Shown in pieces: positions 1 to 5,712 of a DNA stretch of 6,687 bases. The notes beneath the pieces are model-generated. The model had not been told where the DNA came from. It searched no databases and saw nothing but the letters and a program-made list of their open reading frames with translations. Location: the NCBI RefSeq assembly GCF_030651615.1, contig NZ_JAUSCG010000125.1:1-6687 (forward strand), written 5' to 3'. Numbering within the stretch: position 1 is the first letter of the stretch; each line of letters begins with the position of its first letter. Both the position numbers and the translations under genes were made by a program. Source of the DNA: Methanocalculus sp. (GTDB lineage Archaea > Halobacteriota > Methanomicrobia > Methanomicrobiales > Methanocorpusculaceae).

Positions 1-1
1 C

Positions 2-484
2 GGCTGCACGAACTCTTCAGGTCAAGCACAGGAAACACCACCCTCCGGCACGACTGTTGTTCCGGTGTCATCTGCCCAAACAATGGTGACTGCATCCACG
101 GATACGCCCTGGTCAGAAACCTGGGCTACCACATATAATTACGGAGAAACCGGACTCTTCGTCGAGGTTTTTACAATTACCCAGAAGGGTTCATCGGTGA
201 CCGGGACTTATAGCAGCGGTGACGAATGCGAAGTCATGGTCAACACTACCGCAGATATGACCCTGTTTACCGGTAACTGCTACGGCACGATCAACGGTAC
301 CGTTGACGGAAACCGGCTTACCGGCATGTGGGTCGATACCGATAAGACCGGGACATATACGGGATGGTTCACGTTTGAGCTTTCAGAGAATGGAAGAGTG
401 TTCCAAGGCCATTGGGTAGACGAATCTGTTGGTTTCGATGCCTTGAAAAATACTACCCAGTTCTGGAATGGCGTGAAAGTATAA
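2..484 (+). CDS. Partial lipoprotein of unknown function, C-terminal part including the lipobox cysteine
   Basis: The reading frame is open from the left edge to the TAA at 482-484, so the true start lies outside the window. The first visible residues are Gly-Cys-Thr-Asn-Ser-Ser, with Cys at bases 5-7. Gly-Cys followed by a Ser/Thr/Gln/Pro-rich linker of about 30 residues is the usual layout of a lipobox, so I infer a lipid-anchored, cell-surface protein whose signal peptide is just off the window. A GTG at 65 could be read as a start, but the frame runs through it and the lipobox argues against it. The rest is about 120 residues rich in Gly, Thr, Trp and Asn with beta-type motifs: W-S-E-T-W, G-S-S-V-T-G-T-Y, G-T-I-N-G-T-V, L-T-G-M-W, F-Q-G-H-W and a final W-N-G-V-K-V. 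This resembles small beta-barrel or lipocalin-like surface domains seen in methanogens. I cannot assign a ligand or reaction. Confidence 0.75.
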   Translation, partial: GCTNSSGQAQETPPSGTTVVPVSSAQTMVTASTDTPWSETWATTYNYGETGLFVEVFTITQKGSSVTGTYSSGDECEVMVNTTADMTLFTGNCYGTINGTVDGNRLTGMWVDTDKTGTYTGWFTFELSENGRVFQGHWVDESVGFDALKNTTQFWNGVKV

Positions 485-524
485 TCTCCAGGGGACATTC
501 CCGGATCAGATATCACCCCCATAC

Positions 525-554
525 CCCTTTTTCCGAAAAAAGGGTTTATCTTTT
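525..554. terminator. Hairpin plus T-rich tail between convergent genes
   Basis: CCCTTTTT (525-532) pairs over 8 bp with AAAAAGGG (537-544) around a 4-base loop. TTTATCTTTT follows on the plus strand. The plus gene ends at 484 and the minus gene at 607, so both transcripts run into it. The A6 at 536-541 gives T6 on the minus strand, and oligo-T is what archaeal polymerase needs to terminate. The remaining sequence of 485-606 shows no gene. Confidence 0.6.
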
Positions 555-606
555 GCAGATACCTAAAAGATCAGCGTACAAGATGCTGGTGCGTTCTCCT
601 TCCTGA

Positions 607-1998
607 TCAGAAATATGATGGAGGAGGGTTTTTCTCTTCGTTATCTTCTCTTGTTTTTCTTCTTCGTCGGCTGAAGATGAAGAATGGGAGAGCAAGCACC
701 GGAGCATAGAGGAGGGGTACTGATTGCTCTTTCACGGGTTTTTCATCACTATCGATCGAGAGGGATGCGGCGTAGGCGTGGGTCAGATATCTCATGGGAT
801 CATACTCCTGATATCCCTCTCTCTCCTCTGAAATACTCCCTGCGATGATGAATTCGTTCCCGGTTATGAGTAATGCCTTCCCTGAACTATATTCTCCTCT
901 TCTGATGGAGGTCTGTATGATAGGACCTCCGAACTGATCGGCCCGGATGAGAAAGATCGAACTCTCTCCTGATATGGGTGGATTGCCCAATGGATCAGGT
1001 CTGCTGGTCTCCCCAACAGCAGTAATCTCTCCGTTCTCGAGCAGTAGGGCCGAAGAGAATGAACTTACCCCATCACCCGGATACTCTTTCGCCCAGATGA
1101 TCTCGCCCCTTTGATCGATCTTCGTCAGAGATGCATGGAGAGTGAACGTATCTCCATCCTTTGAGAGGGTTGTTCCGGCAGTAATGAAATCTCCATCTGA
1201 GGTCTCCACGACAGCATTTGGTGTTGTGACGATCCCGGAATTGGCATCTGAAGGTTCTCTCAGTGATCTCGTCCATAGCACCCTGCCGTCCTCATCTGTT
1301 CTGATCAGGCTGAATGCACCATCTCCGGCAATGATGAACCCTCCGTCACGGGTTGCTTTGATTGAATGACCTACATCAGTGTACCTGTCACCATAGTTCT
1401 TTTCAAAGAGGAGTTCTCCTGAGTCATCTGTCCGGATGAGATAGATATCCCTGTGCGGGTAGTCATTGGTCTTTGTCGTAACTCCGACGATGGCAAACCC
1501 TCCACTCTCCACCTCAACGAGATCGGTTGCACTATCATAGTACTCTTTACCAAATGTCCGTTCCCAGAGGATCGTTCCGTCTCCATCCATCCGTGCAAGG
1601 TATGCGTCCGAGTCATGGTCCGGCGGATCGCTGACCGAACCGGCCATCGCGTACGTGCCATCCTGCGTCCTGATGATCGCATTGATGGCTCTTGTTCTCT
1701 CGTCATCGATCGTCTTCTCAAAGAGTATCTCGCCGGTACTGGTCACCCTGATGATATATGCCTGGTAGAAGGGACTCGGAACCTGATATCCTTCCTCCCG
1801 TGGGTGGATGGCTGCTCCAACAATGATATATCCGCCATCGTCTGTCTGTACGATGTCAAAGGCACGTGTGTCATCATATTCCCCGGATATAATCTCCCAG
1901 TGTATGACCGGATCGGCAGAGGCGATCCCTGTGGTTGTGATCAGGATGAGGAAGAGGGTTGCTATGAGGCGGATCGGTGAGAGAGAATAGGGCTGCAT
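607..1998 (-). CDS. Exported seven-repeat beta-propeller-like protein with C-terminal membrane anchor
   Basis: The 463-residue protein opens with a signal peptide: a hydrophobic stretch at about 11-23 and a likely cleavage site Ala-Ser-Ala|Asp after residue 28. Seven spaced copies of a motif like DGG(Y/F)-I-I-x-G lie at about 53, 112, 164, 217, 267, 321 and 379. Most are followed by a strand ending in L-I-R-x-D-x-x-G-x-x-(L/I)-(W/F)-x-(K/R). A repeat of roughly 50 residues, seven times, fits a seven-bladed propeller. Residues 426-442 are hydrophobic and followed by Arg-Arg-Arg-Arg-Lys, then an acidic/Pro tail, so the protein is probably held on the outer face of the membrane. There is no PGF motif, so an archaeosortase signal is not supported. 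The ATG at 1998 directly follows AAGG, implying a very short leader. I infer a surface binding or adhesion role; no catalytic motif is visible. Confidence 0.8.
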   Translation of the reverse strand: MQPYSLSPIRLIATLFLILITTTGIASADPVIHWEIISGEYDDTRAFDIVQTDDGGYIIVGAAIHPREEGYQVPSPFYQAYIIRVTSTGEILFEKTIDDERTRAINAIIRTQDGTYAMAGSVSDPPDHDSDAYLARMDGDGTILWERTFGKEYYDSATDLVEVESGGFAIVGVTTKTNDYPHRDIYLIRTDDSGELLFEKNYGDRYTDVGHSIKATRDGGFIIAGDGAFSLIRTDEDGRVLWTRSLREPSDANSGIVTTPNAVVETSDGDFITAGTTLSKDGDTFTLHASLTKIDQRGEIIWAKEYPGDGVSSFSSALLLENGEITAVGETSRPDPLGNPPISGESSIFLIRADQFGGPIIQTSIRRGEYSSGKALLITGNEFIIAGSISEEREGYQEYDPMRYLTHAYAASLSIDSDEKPVKEQSVPLLYAPVLALPFFIFSRRRRKTREDNEEKNPPPSYF

Positions 1999-2003
1999 CC
2001 TTC

Positions 2004-2040
2004 TAACATTACTGTGATAAATTAAAAATATATTTATTGA
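2004..2040 (-). promoter_or_regulatory. Archaeal TATA promoter of the propeller gene
   Basis: On the minus strand AAATATAT (2035-2028) sits in a strongly AT-rich stretch. The expected start of transcription, about 25 bases downstream, falls near 2004-2010, a few bases before the ATG at 1998. The mRNA would be nearly leaderless. The word CTGTGATAA (plus-strand 2012-2020) overlaps this start region and recurs in the promoter of the signalling operon at 3800-3808. Confidence 0.55.
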
Positions 2041-2069
2041 ATATCAAACAATTGAAATTGGATTGGTTT

Positions 2070-3239
2070 TTAGTTATATCGCCATGCAGCTTGTGGTATC
2101 GAGATTACAAATCTGGCTCCCTGCCCCGGCTCTCCCGTTTCGGTGATGGTACTATTCGTGATTGCAAGAATCTCGCGTGATAAGAAGAGGCCAAATCCGG
2201 TATTTTTTCCGATACACTCCTCAAAAATGCGTTCTTTTTGATCATATGGTATTCCGATTCCATCATCCTCAACGATGATCTCCAGAGTTTCCCCATCAAT
2301 CCTTTGTGATATCCGTATCTCTGTAGCTCTTTCACCATGCATGATGGTATTTTGTATCATGGTGGTAAAGACCAGTTTGACCATCGGATCTGCATACCAG
2401 GATATATCTTCACAGGACGAATGGATGGCTATATGTTCTGTTGGGATCTGATCGATGAGATCATGGATCTGAAGCCATCTGGGATCACAACTGCCGATTG
2501 CACAATATGAGTTGGCAAAATCAATCTGATGCCGGATGGCTGTTCCGGCAGATCTGATCATTTTATGGTATCCGGACTGTTCCGGCTCTGTAGTCATCGC
2601 CTCGGCCAGTTCGAGGAATCCTTCAAGAACCATGATCTGGTTCATGATCTCATGTCTTGTCATGTTGAAGAGGAGGGGGTATTTCTTGTCTCTCAGATAG
2701 GTCGTATCTTCTTCCGACTGATGTTTGATGAATGGTGCGGGTGATCCTGTCATTCTTATGGTACTCTGTCTCTTGTCTCCTTCTATGATACATTGATAAA
2801 TCGCGAGAAAGAGTTCTGGCAGGGTATTTTCTGGTCTCTCTCCCATCAGGAGATAGTAATCTGCTCCGGAATTCAGGGCCTTTATGACTGTCTTCGCATT
2901 TCCATCATTTGTGAAGATGATGAAGGGTGTTGTTGTATTTCCTGCCCTAAGGTGTTTGAGAACTTCAATTCCATCCAGATCAGAGTGCTGATGGCCTGAT
3001 ATGATGGCATCATATGTGTTGTTTGATAAAAGGTGTACTGCTTTTGATCTGCTCTCTGTCGTTGTTATGGTGAAACATCCGGTCCTCTCAAGGTATTCTG
3101 CTCCCATTCTAAGCGTATCCGGATTGGATTCGAGGTAGAGGAGTGAGAAGAGTGGTTCATCTGATACCGTAACTGACCCGGATTGAGACAGGCCGGGTAT
3201 AGCACCATAGCAATGCATCGTAACTTCTGTGATTATCAT
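2070..3239 (-). CDS. Cytoplasmic histidine kinase with degenerate N-terminal receiver domain
   Basis: This 389-residue protein has no membrane segment, so it is a soluble sensor kinase. Residues 30-153 align by eye with a receiver domain, but key positions are changed. The acidic pair reads Glu37-Ser38, Gly82 stands where the phosphorylated Asp should be (D-A-I-I-S-G), and Met132 replaces the invariant Lys; Thr110 is kept. Residues 190-215 hold an H-box with the likely phospho-acceptor His196 (T-R-H-E-I-M-N-Q). The ATPase domain has an N-box at Asn297, G1 at D325-D-G-I-G329, an F-box around 339 and G2 at G348-F-G350, all consistent with activity. There is no PAS domain between receiver and kinase. 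The start is the ATG at 3239, directly after GGGGGAG; Met8 is the alternative, but its Shine-Dalgarno is no better. It lies 15 bases after the receiver gene, so the two are probably co-transcribed. The signal sensed is unknown. Confidence 0.88.
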   Translation of the reverse strand: MIITEVTMHCYGAIPGLSQSGSVTVSDEPLFSLLYLESNPDTLRMGAEYLERTGCFTITTTESRSKAVHLLSNNTYDAIISGHQHSDLDGIEVLKHLRAGNTTTPFIIFTNDGNAKTVIKALNSGADYYLLMGERPENTLPELFLAIYQCIIEGDKRQSTIRMTGSPAPFIKHQSEEDTTYLRDKKYPLLFNMTRHEIMNQIMVLEGFLELAEAMTTEPEQSGYHKMIRSAGTAIRHQIDFANSYCAIGSCDPRWLQIHDLIDQIPTEHIAIHSSCEDISWYADPMVKLVFTTMIQNTIMHGERATEIRISQRIDGETLEIIVEDDGIGIPYDQKERIFEECIGKNTGFGLFLSREILAITNSTITETGEPGQGARFVISIPQAAWRYN

Positions 3240-3254
3240 CTCCCCCTTCGCTCT

Positions 3255-3656
3255 CTATATTCCTGTTAATCCCATCTCTCTCATTGAATGTTCCCGGATA
3301 GCTGTCGTAATGGTTGAGAATAACTCCTCTTCAAGAAATGGCTTGCTAATATAGCCATATGGTTGTGTGATCATGGCACGTTCGAGTGTCTGTTCGTCGC
3401 TATATGCTGTAAGATAGATGATAGGTATCATCATCTCGCTTCGTATGATCTCTCCTGCATTGATCCCATCCATATCACCTTTGAGCGTGATGTCCATCAA
3501 TATGAGATTGGGCTGATGCTTTCGAATCTTATCAATGGCATCGACACCCGTGTCTGAAATTCCGGAGATCACAAAACCTCTGGTTTCAAGGCGTTTTTTG
3601 AGATCAAGTGCAATGATCGCCTCATCTTCAACGATCCAGATTCGGTTTGCTGTCAT
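3255..3656 (-). CDS. Stand-alone response-regulator receiver protein
   Basis: The 133-residue protein is a single receiver domain with no DNA-binding or enzymatic output domain. All expected residues are present: acidic pair Glu10-Asp11 (I-V-E-D-E), phospho-acceptor Asp55 (L-I-L-M-D), Thr83 (Y-L-T-A-Y) and Lys105 (G-Y-I-S-K-P). The M-D-G-I-N and L-T-A-Y-S-D stretches are typical of methanogen receivers. Such proteins work through protein partners, or as an intermediate phosphate carrier. Its probable kinase is the gene 15 bases downstream. AGGAAGAGTGAT directly upstream gives an acceptable ribosome-binding site for the ATG at 3656, and an in-frame TAA at 3680-3678 rules out a much longer protein. 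The order receiver-then-kinase suggests the kinase phosphorylates Asp55, since the kinase's own receiver cannot be phosphorylated in the usual way. That pairing is inferred from position. Confidence 0.92.
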   Translation of the reverse strand: MTANRIWIVEDEAIIALDLKKRLETRGFVISGISDTGVDAIDKIRKHQPNLILMDITLKGDMDGINAGEIIRSEMMIPIIYLTAYSDEQTLERAMITQPYGYISKPFLEEELFSTITTAIREHSMREMGLTGI

Positions 3657-3796
3657 ATCACTCTTCCTGCCGATCTCTTAAGGACGGGTCTTATTGGGTG
3701 TAATTGTGAGCATTCAGGTTATTGGTGGGACAAATGCTGTAAAGACTACCGGGGTGTGTAACCGTATCTTCAGCTGCCTGATTCGCTCTTCAGAAT

Positions 3797-3835
3797 TACC
3801 TGTGATAATTTAATTTTATTATATTAAAAATAATT
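3797..3835 (-). promoter_or_regulatory. Archaeal TATA promoter of the receiver-kinase operon
   Basis: On the minus strand a run of almost only A and T (3838-3808) contains TTAATATAA, a good TATA candidate at about 3827-3819. Transcription would start near 3797-3802, giving a leader of about 140 bases before the ATG at 3656. That is long for an archaeal gene. The leader holds an 11-codon ATG frame (3713-3678) without a ribosome-binding site and no strong hairpin that I can see. CTGTGATAA at 3800-3808 overlaps the expected start and matches the propeller-gene promoter. Confidence 0.5.
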
Positions 3836-3852
3836 TAACACGGTGGGTGGAT

Positions 3853-3874
3853 GATTGAACCAATTGGTTCAATC
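3853..3874. repeat. Perfect 22-bp palindrome
   Basis: The arm GATTGAACCAA is followed at once by its exact reverse complement TTGGTTCAATC, with no mismatch over 22 bp. It lies about 25-30 bp upstream of the TATA element of the receiver-kinase operon and 23 bp beyond the stop codon of the ferritin-like gene. Position and symmetry fit a dimeric regulator site. It could also form a hairpin at the end of the ferritin-like transcript. Confidence 0.7.
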
Positions 3875-3875
3875 C

Positions 3876-3882
3876 AAAAAAA
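3876..3882 (-). terminator. Oligo-T terminator of the ferritin-like gene
   Basis: Seven A bases on the plus strand give T7 in the minus transcript, 16 bases past the stop codon of the ferritin-like gene. Archaeal RNA polymerase terminates at such tracts without needing a hairpin. The adjacent palindrome lies beyond the T tract, so this is not a bacterial-type terminator. Confidence 0.45.
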
Positions 3883-3897
3883 GGATGTCGGAAGAGG

Positions 3898-4209
3898 TTA
3901 TTTCTTTGACTTCAGCTTTTTAATCTCTTTCTCAACTTCTTGTATGCCTTCTTCGTAGAACCCTTTCTCTTTTGGTTCGAGTTCGATGAGCAGGCGATAT
4001 AATTCTCCGGCATGGACCCTTTCTTCGTCAGCGATGTCCGTTAGGACCTCTTTTGCGAGTGGATTGTCGGTTGCATCCGCGATCTGCATGTACAGCTGGA
4101 TCGCCTCAAACTCGGCAGCCATGCTGTAGCGGATGGTGCGTACAAGCTCATCATGGGTGATCTTTCTGTCAAGACTATTTCCTGCGAATGGATTTGCAAA
4201 TTCTGGCAT
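3898..4209 (-). CDS. Small ferritin-like diiron protein, encapsulated-ferritin type
   Basis: The protein has 103 residues from the ATG at 4209. That start is preceded, with 6 bases between, by a perfect AGGAGG (4221-4216). A longer frame from 4254 would begin at or before the predicted transcription start and lacks support. It contains two long helices only: about 17-47 and 49-75. The likely iron ligands are Glu33, Glu63 and His66, in A-A-E-F-E-A and E-E-R-V-H, with Tyr40 nearby. This matches by eye the E/E-x-x-H layout and spacing of encapsulated ferritins such as Rhodospirillum rubrum EncFtn, and the N-terminal half of Pyrococcus ferritin-encapsulin fusions, including the M-P-E-F-x-N-P-F opening. 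Such two-helix proteins need to pair to build a ferroxidase centre. The C-terminus is charged and Lys-rich (K-E-I-K-K-L-K-S-K-K), and I see no encapsulin-docking peptide. No shell gene is in the window. It may be annotated elsewhere as rubrerythrin-like. Confidence 0.82.
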   Translation of the reverse strand: MPEFANPFAGNSLDRKITHDELVRTIRYSMAAEFEAIQLYMQIADATDNPLAKEVLTDIADEERVHAGELYRLLIELEPKEKGFYEEGIQEVEKEIKKLKSKK

Positions 4210-4215
4210 ATTGTT

Positions 4216-4221
4216 CCTCCT
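4216..4221 (-). promoter_or_regulatory. Ribosome-binding site that fixes the ferritin-like gene start
   Basis: The minus strand reads AGGAGG, then AACAAT, then ATG. This strong Shine-Dalgarno at ideal spacing places the start at 4209 rather than at the ATG at 4254. Confidence 0.85.
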
Positions 4222-4247
4222 ATAATAAGGGCTGATCTTTTGAGCCC

Positions 4248-4283
4248 ATTTCACTGTACGGCATTAAGGATTATAAGTGTTGA
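4248..4283 (-). promoter_or_regulatory. Archaeal TATA promoter of the ferritin-like gene
   Basis: The minus strand reads ACTTATAATCC with CTTATAA at 4277-4271. The expected transcription start is near 4248, leaving a leader of about 40 bases. That leader contains GGGCT (4243-4247) and AGCCC (4229-4233) as a weak 5-bp hairpin, then AGGAGG. The left end of the IS element is about 80 bp upstream of the TATA element, so the core promoter is intact but the region beyond has been displaced. Confidence 0.55.
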
Positions 4284-4305
4284 GGATCGAAAAAACGGCT
4301 GAAAT

Positions 4306-4319
4306 AAAGAGCTCTTTTT
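4306..4319. other. 12-bp palindrome with T5 tail, possible orphan terminator
   Basis: AAAGAGCTCTTT (4306-4317) is a perfect palindrome and continues into T5 (4315-4319) on the plus strand. On the minus strand, T6 lies just beyond at 4295-4290. No gene on either strand ends next to it now. It may be the terminator of a minus-strand gene that lay to the right before the IS inserted. This is a guess from position. Confidence 0.3.
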
Positions 4320-4353
4320 CGTGAGACGGTGTTGCCTGGGACTGGGAATGGTA

Positions 4354-4358
4354 TTAAA
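4354..4358. repeat. Target-site duplication of the IS21 element, left copy
   Basis: TTAAA immediately precedes the terminal TGT at 4359. The same five bases follow the terminal ACA at 6559-6563. Five bp is within the 4-8 bp range of IS21-family insertions. Confidence 0.85.
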
Positions 4359-4409
4359 TGTCAATGGCGGTGTAAAAATGCCCACTTGTGGCGATCTAAA
4401 AGTGCTCAC
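4359..4409 (+). repeat. IS21 left end with two transposase-binding-type boxes
   Basis: Two direct copies of a 21-bp box starting TGGCG, with a central TAAAA and a TGCYCAC end, lie at 4365-4385 and 4389-4409. They match at 17 of 21 positions, with a 24-bp period. IS21 ends are known to carry several such repeats bound by the transposase. Confidence 0.8.
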
Positions 4410-4410
4410 C

Positions 4411-4443
4411 TGCTAACCTCTCTGTATCAACTGAGAGGGAGCA
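4411..4443 (+). promoter_or_regulatory. Stem-loop that can hide the istA ribosome-binding site
   Basis: CCTCTC (4417-4422) pairs with GAGAGG (4433-4438) around a 10-base loop. Just outside, TGCT (4411-4414) can pair with AGCA (4440-4443). The right arm is the purine-rich stretch that serves as Shine-Dalgarno for the ATG at 4447, so the folded RNA would block that start. A transcript entering from outside would contain both arms. A transcript from a promoter inside the IS left end (TATA-like TCTAAAAG at 4395-4402, start near 4423) would lack the left arm. Confidence 0.45.
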
Positions 4444-4446
4444 GCA

Positions 4447-5712
4447 ATGGTGATCGCAGAGGAGGGATTTTTTATGATCCGTGACCTTCACAACCAAGGA
4501 TACAACAACAGCGATATATCTCGCATAACTGGGTTAAATCGTCGAACCGTGCGAAAATATCTTGCAGCTGATGAATTGCCAAAGAAACAAAAGCGAACTG
4601 GGAAACACAGTAAGCTCGATCCTTTTAAAGACTATATCACAGAGCGAATCACCACATATCCTCTCACTGCCTGGAGAATCCATCGGGAGATTAAGGAGAA
4701 AGGGTATACCGGCGGGTACACTATCCTCAAGGATTACATCAGAACAATCCGTCCTCAGTATCTGACACCCGCCATTCTCCGCTTCGAAACACCTCCTGGC
4801 AAACAAATGCAGGTCGATTGGGGTGAATGCGGGAGCCATGAGGTAGATGGCAGAAAGAGAAAGATCTACTGTTTCAGTGCCATCCTCGGGTACTCACGAA
4901 TGCGGTACATGGAGTTTACCCTTTCAACAGATGTATATACACTGATCCAGTGCCATAAGAATGCATTTGACTACTTTGGAGGGATTCCTGATGAGATCCT
5001 CTATGATAACATCAAAACAGTCATCATCAAACGAGCTATTCGGGCACGTGATCACACCTGGAACGCGAAGTTTGAGGATTTCTTCACCCACCACGGTTTT
5101 ATGCCCCGCGTCTGTAAACCCTATAACCCTCAGACAAAAGGAAAAGTCGAAAACTCCATCAAATTCATGAAGAAAGACTTTCTCCTTGGCAACAGGTTCA
5201 CCTCATTCCCAGACATGAATCAGAAACTCCTCCAATGGTGTAACCGGGTGAACGGGGAGATCCATGGCAGCACCCATGAGATCCCCTATGACCGATTGAA
5301 AGAAGAGATACTTACCTCTCTGGGTTTGATCAAGCCGTATATCATTCGCCGTGAGGAACCACGGAGGATCCTAAGAGATTCTTACTTCTCTTATAACGGA
5401 ACCCTGTACTCTGTCCCATACCAGTATGCTGGCCAGAAAGCACTTCTCGAGCTTGAAGCTACAACAATAACTGTCAAAGTTGGATCTGAGGTGATCTGCT
5501 CTCACCAGATGGCTTCTCCTACCGTGAAAAAGGTGAGGATCAAAGAGCATTTCACCGGTTTACAGAAAGAGGTAATGGCGAACAACTCCCGAAAAACTCA
5601 GTTTGCTCAGGATGCTCGGCATTCACAACCTTTCTTCGAGATTGTATATCCAGATGTCGAAGAACGGCAATTATCGACCTACGATGTTTTTGCAGGTGAG
5701 GTGAGACCATGA
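4447..5712 (+). CDS. istA: IS21-family DDE transposase IstA
   Basis: The 421-residue protein cuts and joins the ends of the IS element. Residues 17-40 form a helix-turn-helix (S-D-I-S-R-I-T-G-L-N-R-R-T-V-R-K-Y-L). The catalytic core is of the RNase-H/integrase fold with D124 (Q-V-D-W-G-E), D187 (L-Y-D-N) and E235 (K-G-K-V-E-N). The D-to-D spacing of 63 and D-to-E spacing of 48 are normal for this group. K-P-Y-N-P-Q-T-K-G before the Glu is also characteristic. The region after about 300 is the C-terminal beta domain. Length is within the family range and no catalytic residue is missing. The first ATG is at 4447. A second in-frame ATG at 4474 (Met10) is preceded by GAGGAGGGA at 7-base spacing and may be the main start; both give the full helix-turn-helix. 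The stop overlaps istB by four bases. Confidence 0.95.
   Translation: MVIAEEGFFMIRDLHNQGYNNSDISRITGLNRRTVRKYLAADELPKKQKRTGKHSKLDPFKDYITERITTYPLTAWRIHREIKEKGYTGGYTILKDYIRTIRPQYLTPAILRFETPPGKQMQVDWGECGSHEVDGRKRKIYCFSAILGYSRMRYMEFTLSTDVYTLIQCHKNAFDYFGGIPDEILYDNIKTVIIKRAIRARDHTWNAKFEDFFTHHGFMPRVCKPYNPQTKGKVENSIKFMKKDFLLGNRFTSFPDMNQKLLQWCNRVNGEIHGSTHEIPYDRLKEEILTSLGLIKPYIIRREEPRRILRDSYFSYNGTLYSVPYQYAGQKALLELEATTITVKVGSEVICSHQMASPTVKKVRIKEHFTGLQKEVMANNSRKTQFAQDARHSQPFFEIVYPDVEERQLSTYDVFAGEVRP

Noticed and set aside
65..67. GTG as start of the left-edge gene
   Set aside because: The frame is open to the window edge and contains a Gly-Cys lipobox upstream, so the gene starts outside the window.
1453..1980. 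175-codon plus-strand frame opposite the propeller gene
   Set aside because: It is antisense to a gene with clear signal peptide and repeats, and its translation shows no domain or plausible composition.
3678..3713. 11-codon frame in the leader of the receiver gene
   Set aside because: It has no ribosome-binding site and is too short to judge; noted only as part of the leader.
3862..3880. GGTTCAATCC resembling a tRNA T-arm, hence a possible tRNA remnant or attachment site
   Set aside because: It is half of a perfect palindrome, and no acceptor or anticodon arm lies nearby.
4210..4254. ATG at 4254 as start of the ferritin-like protein, adding 15 residues
   Set aside because: The perfect AGGAGG before 4209, the predicted transcription start near 4248 and the family-typical M-P-E-F opening all favour 4209.
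4365..4409. Spaced repeats as a CRISPR-like array
   Set aside because: There are only two copies per end with 3-base gaps, mirrored at the other IS tip; these are IS21 end boxes.
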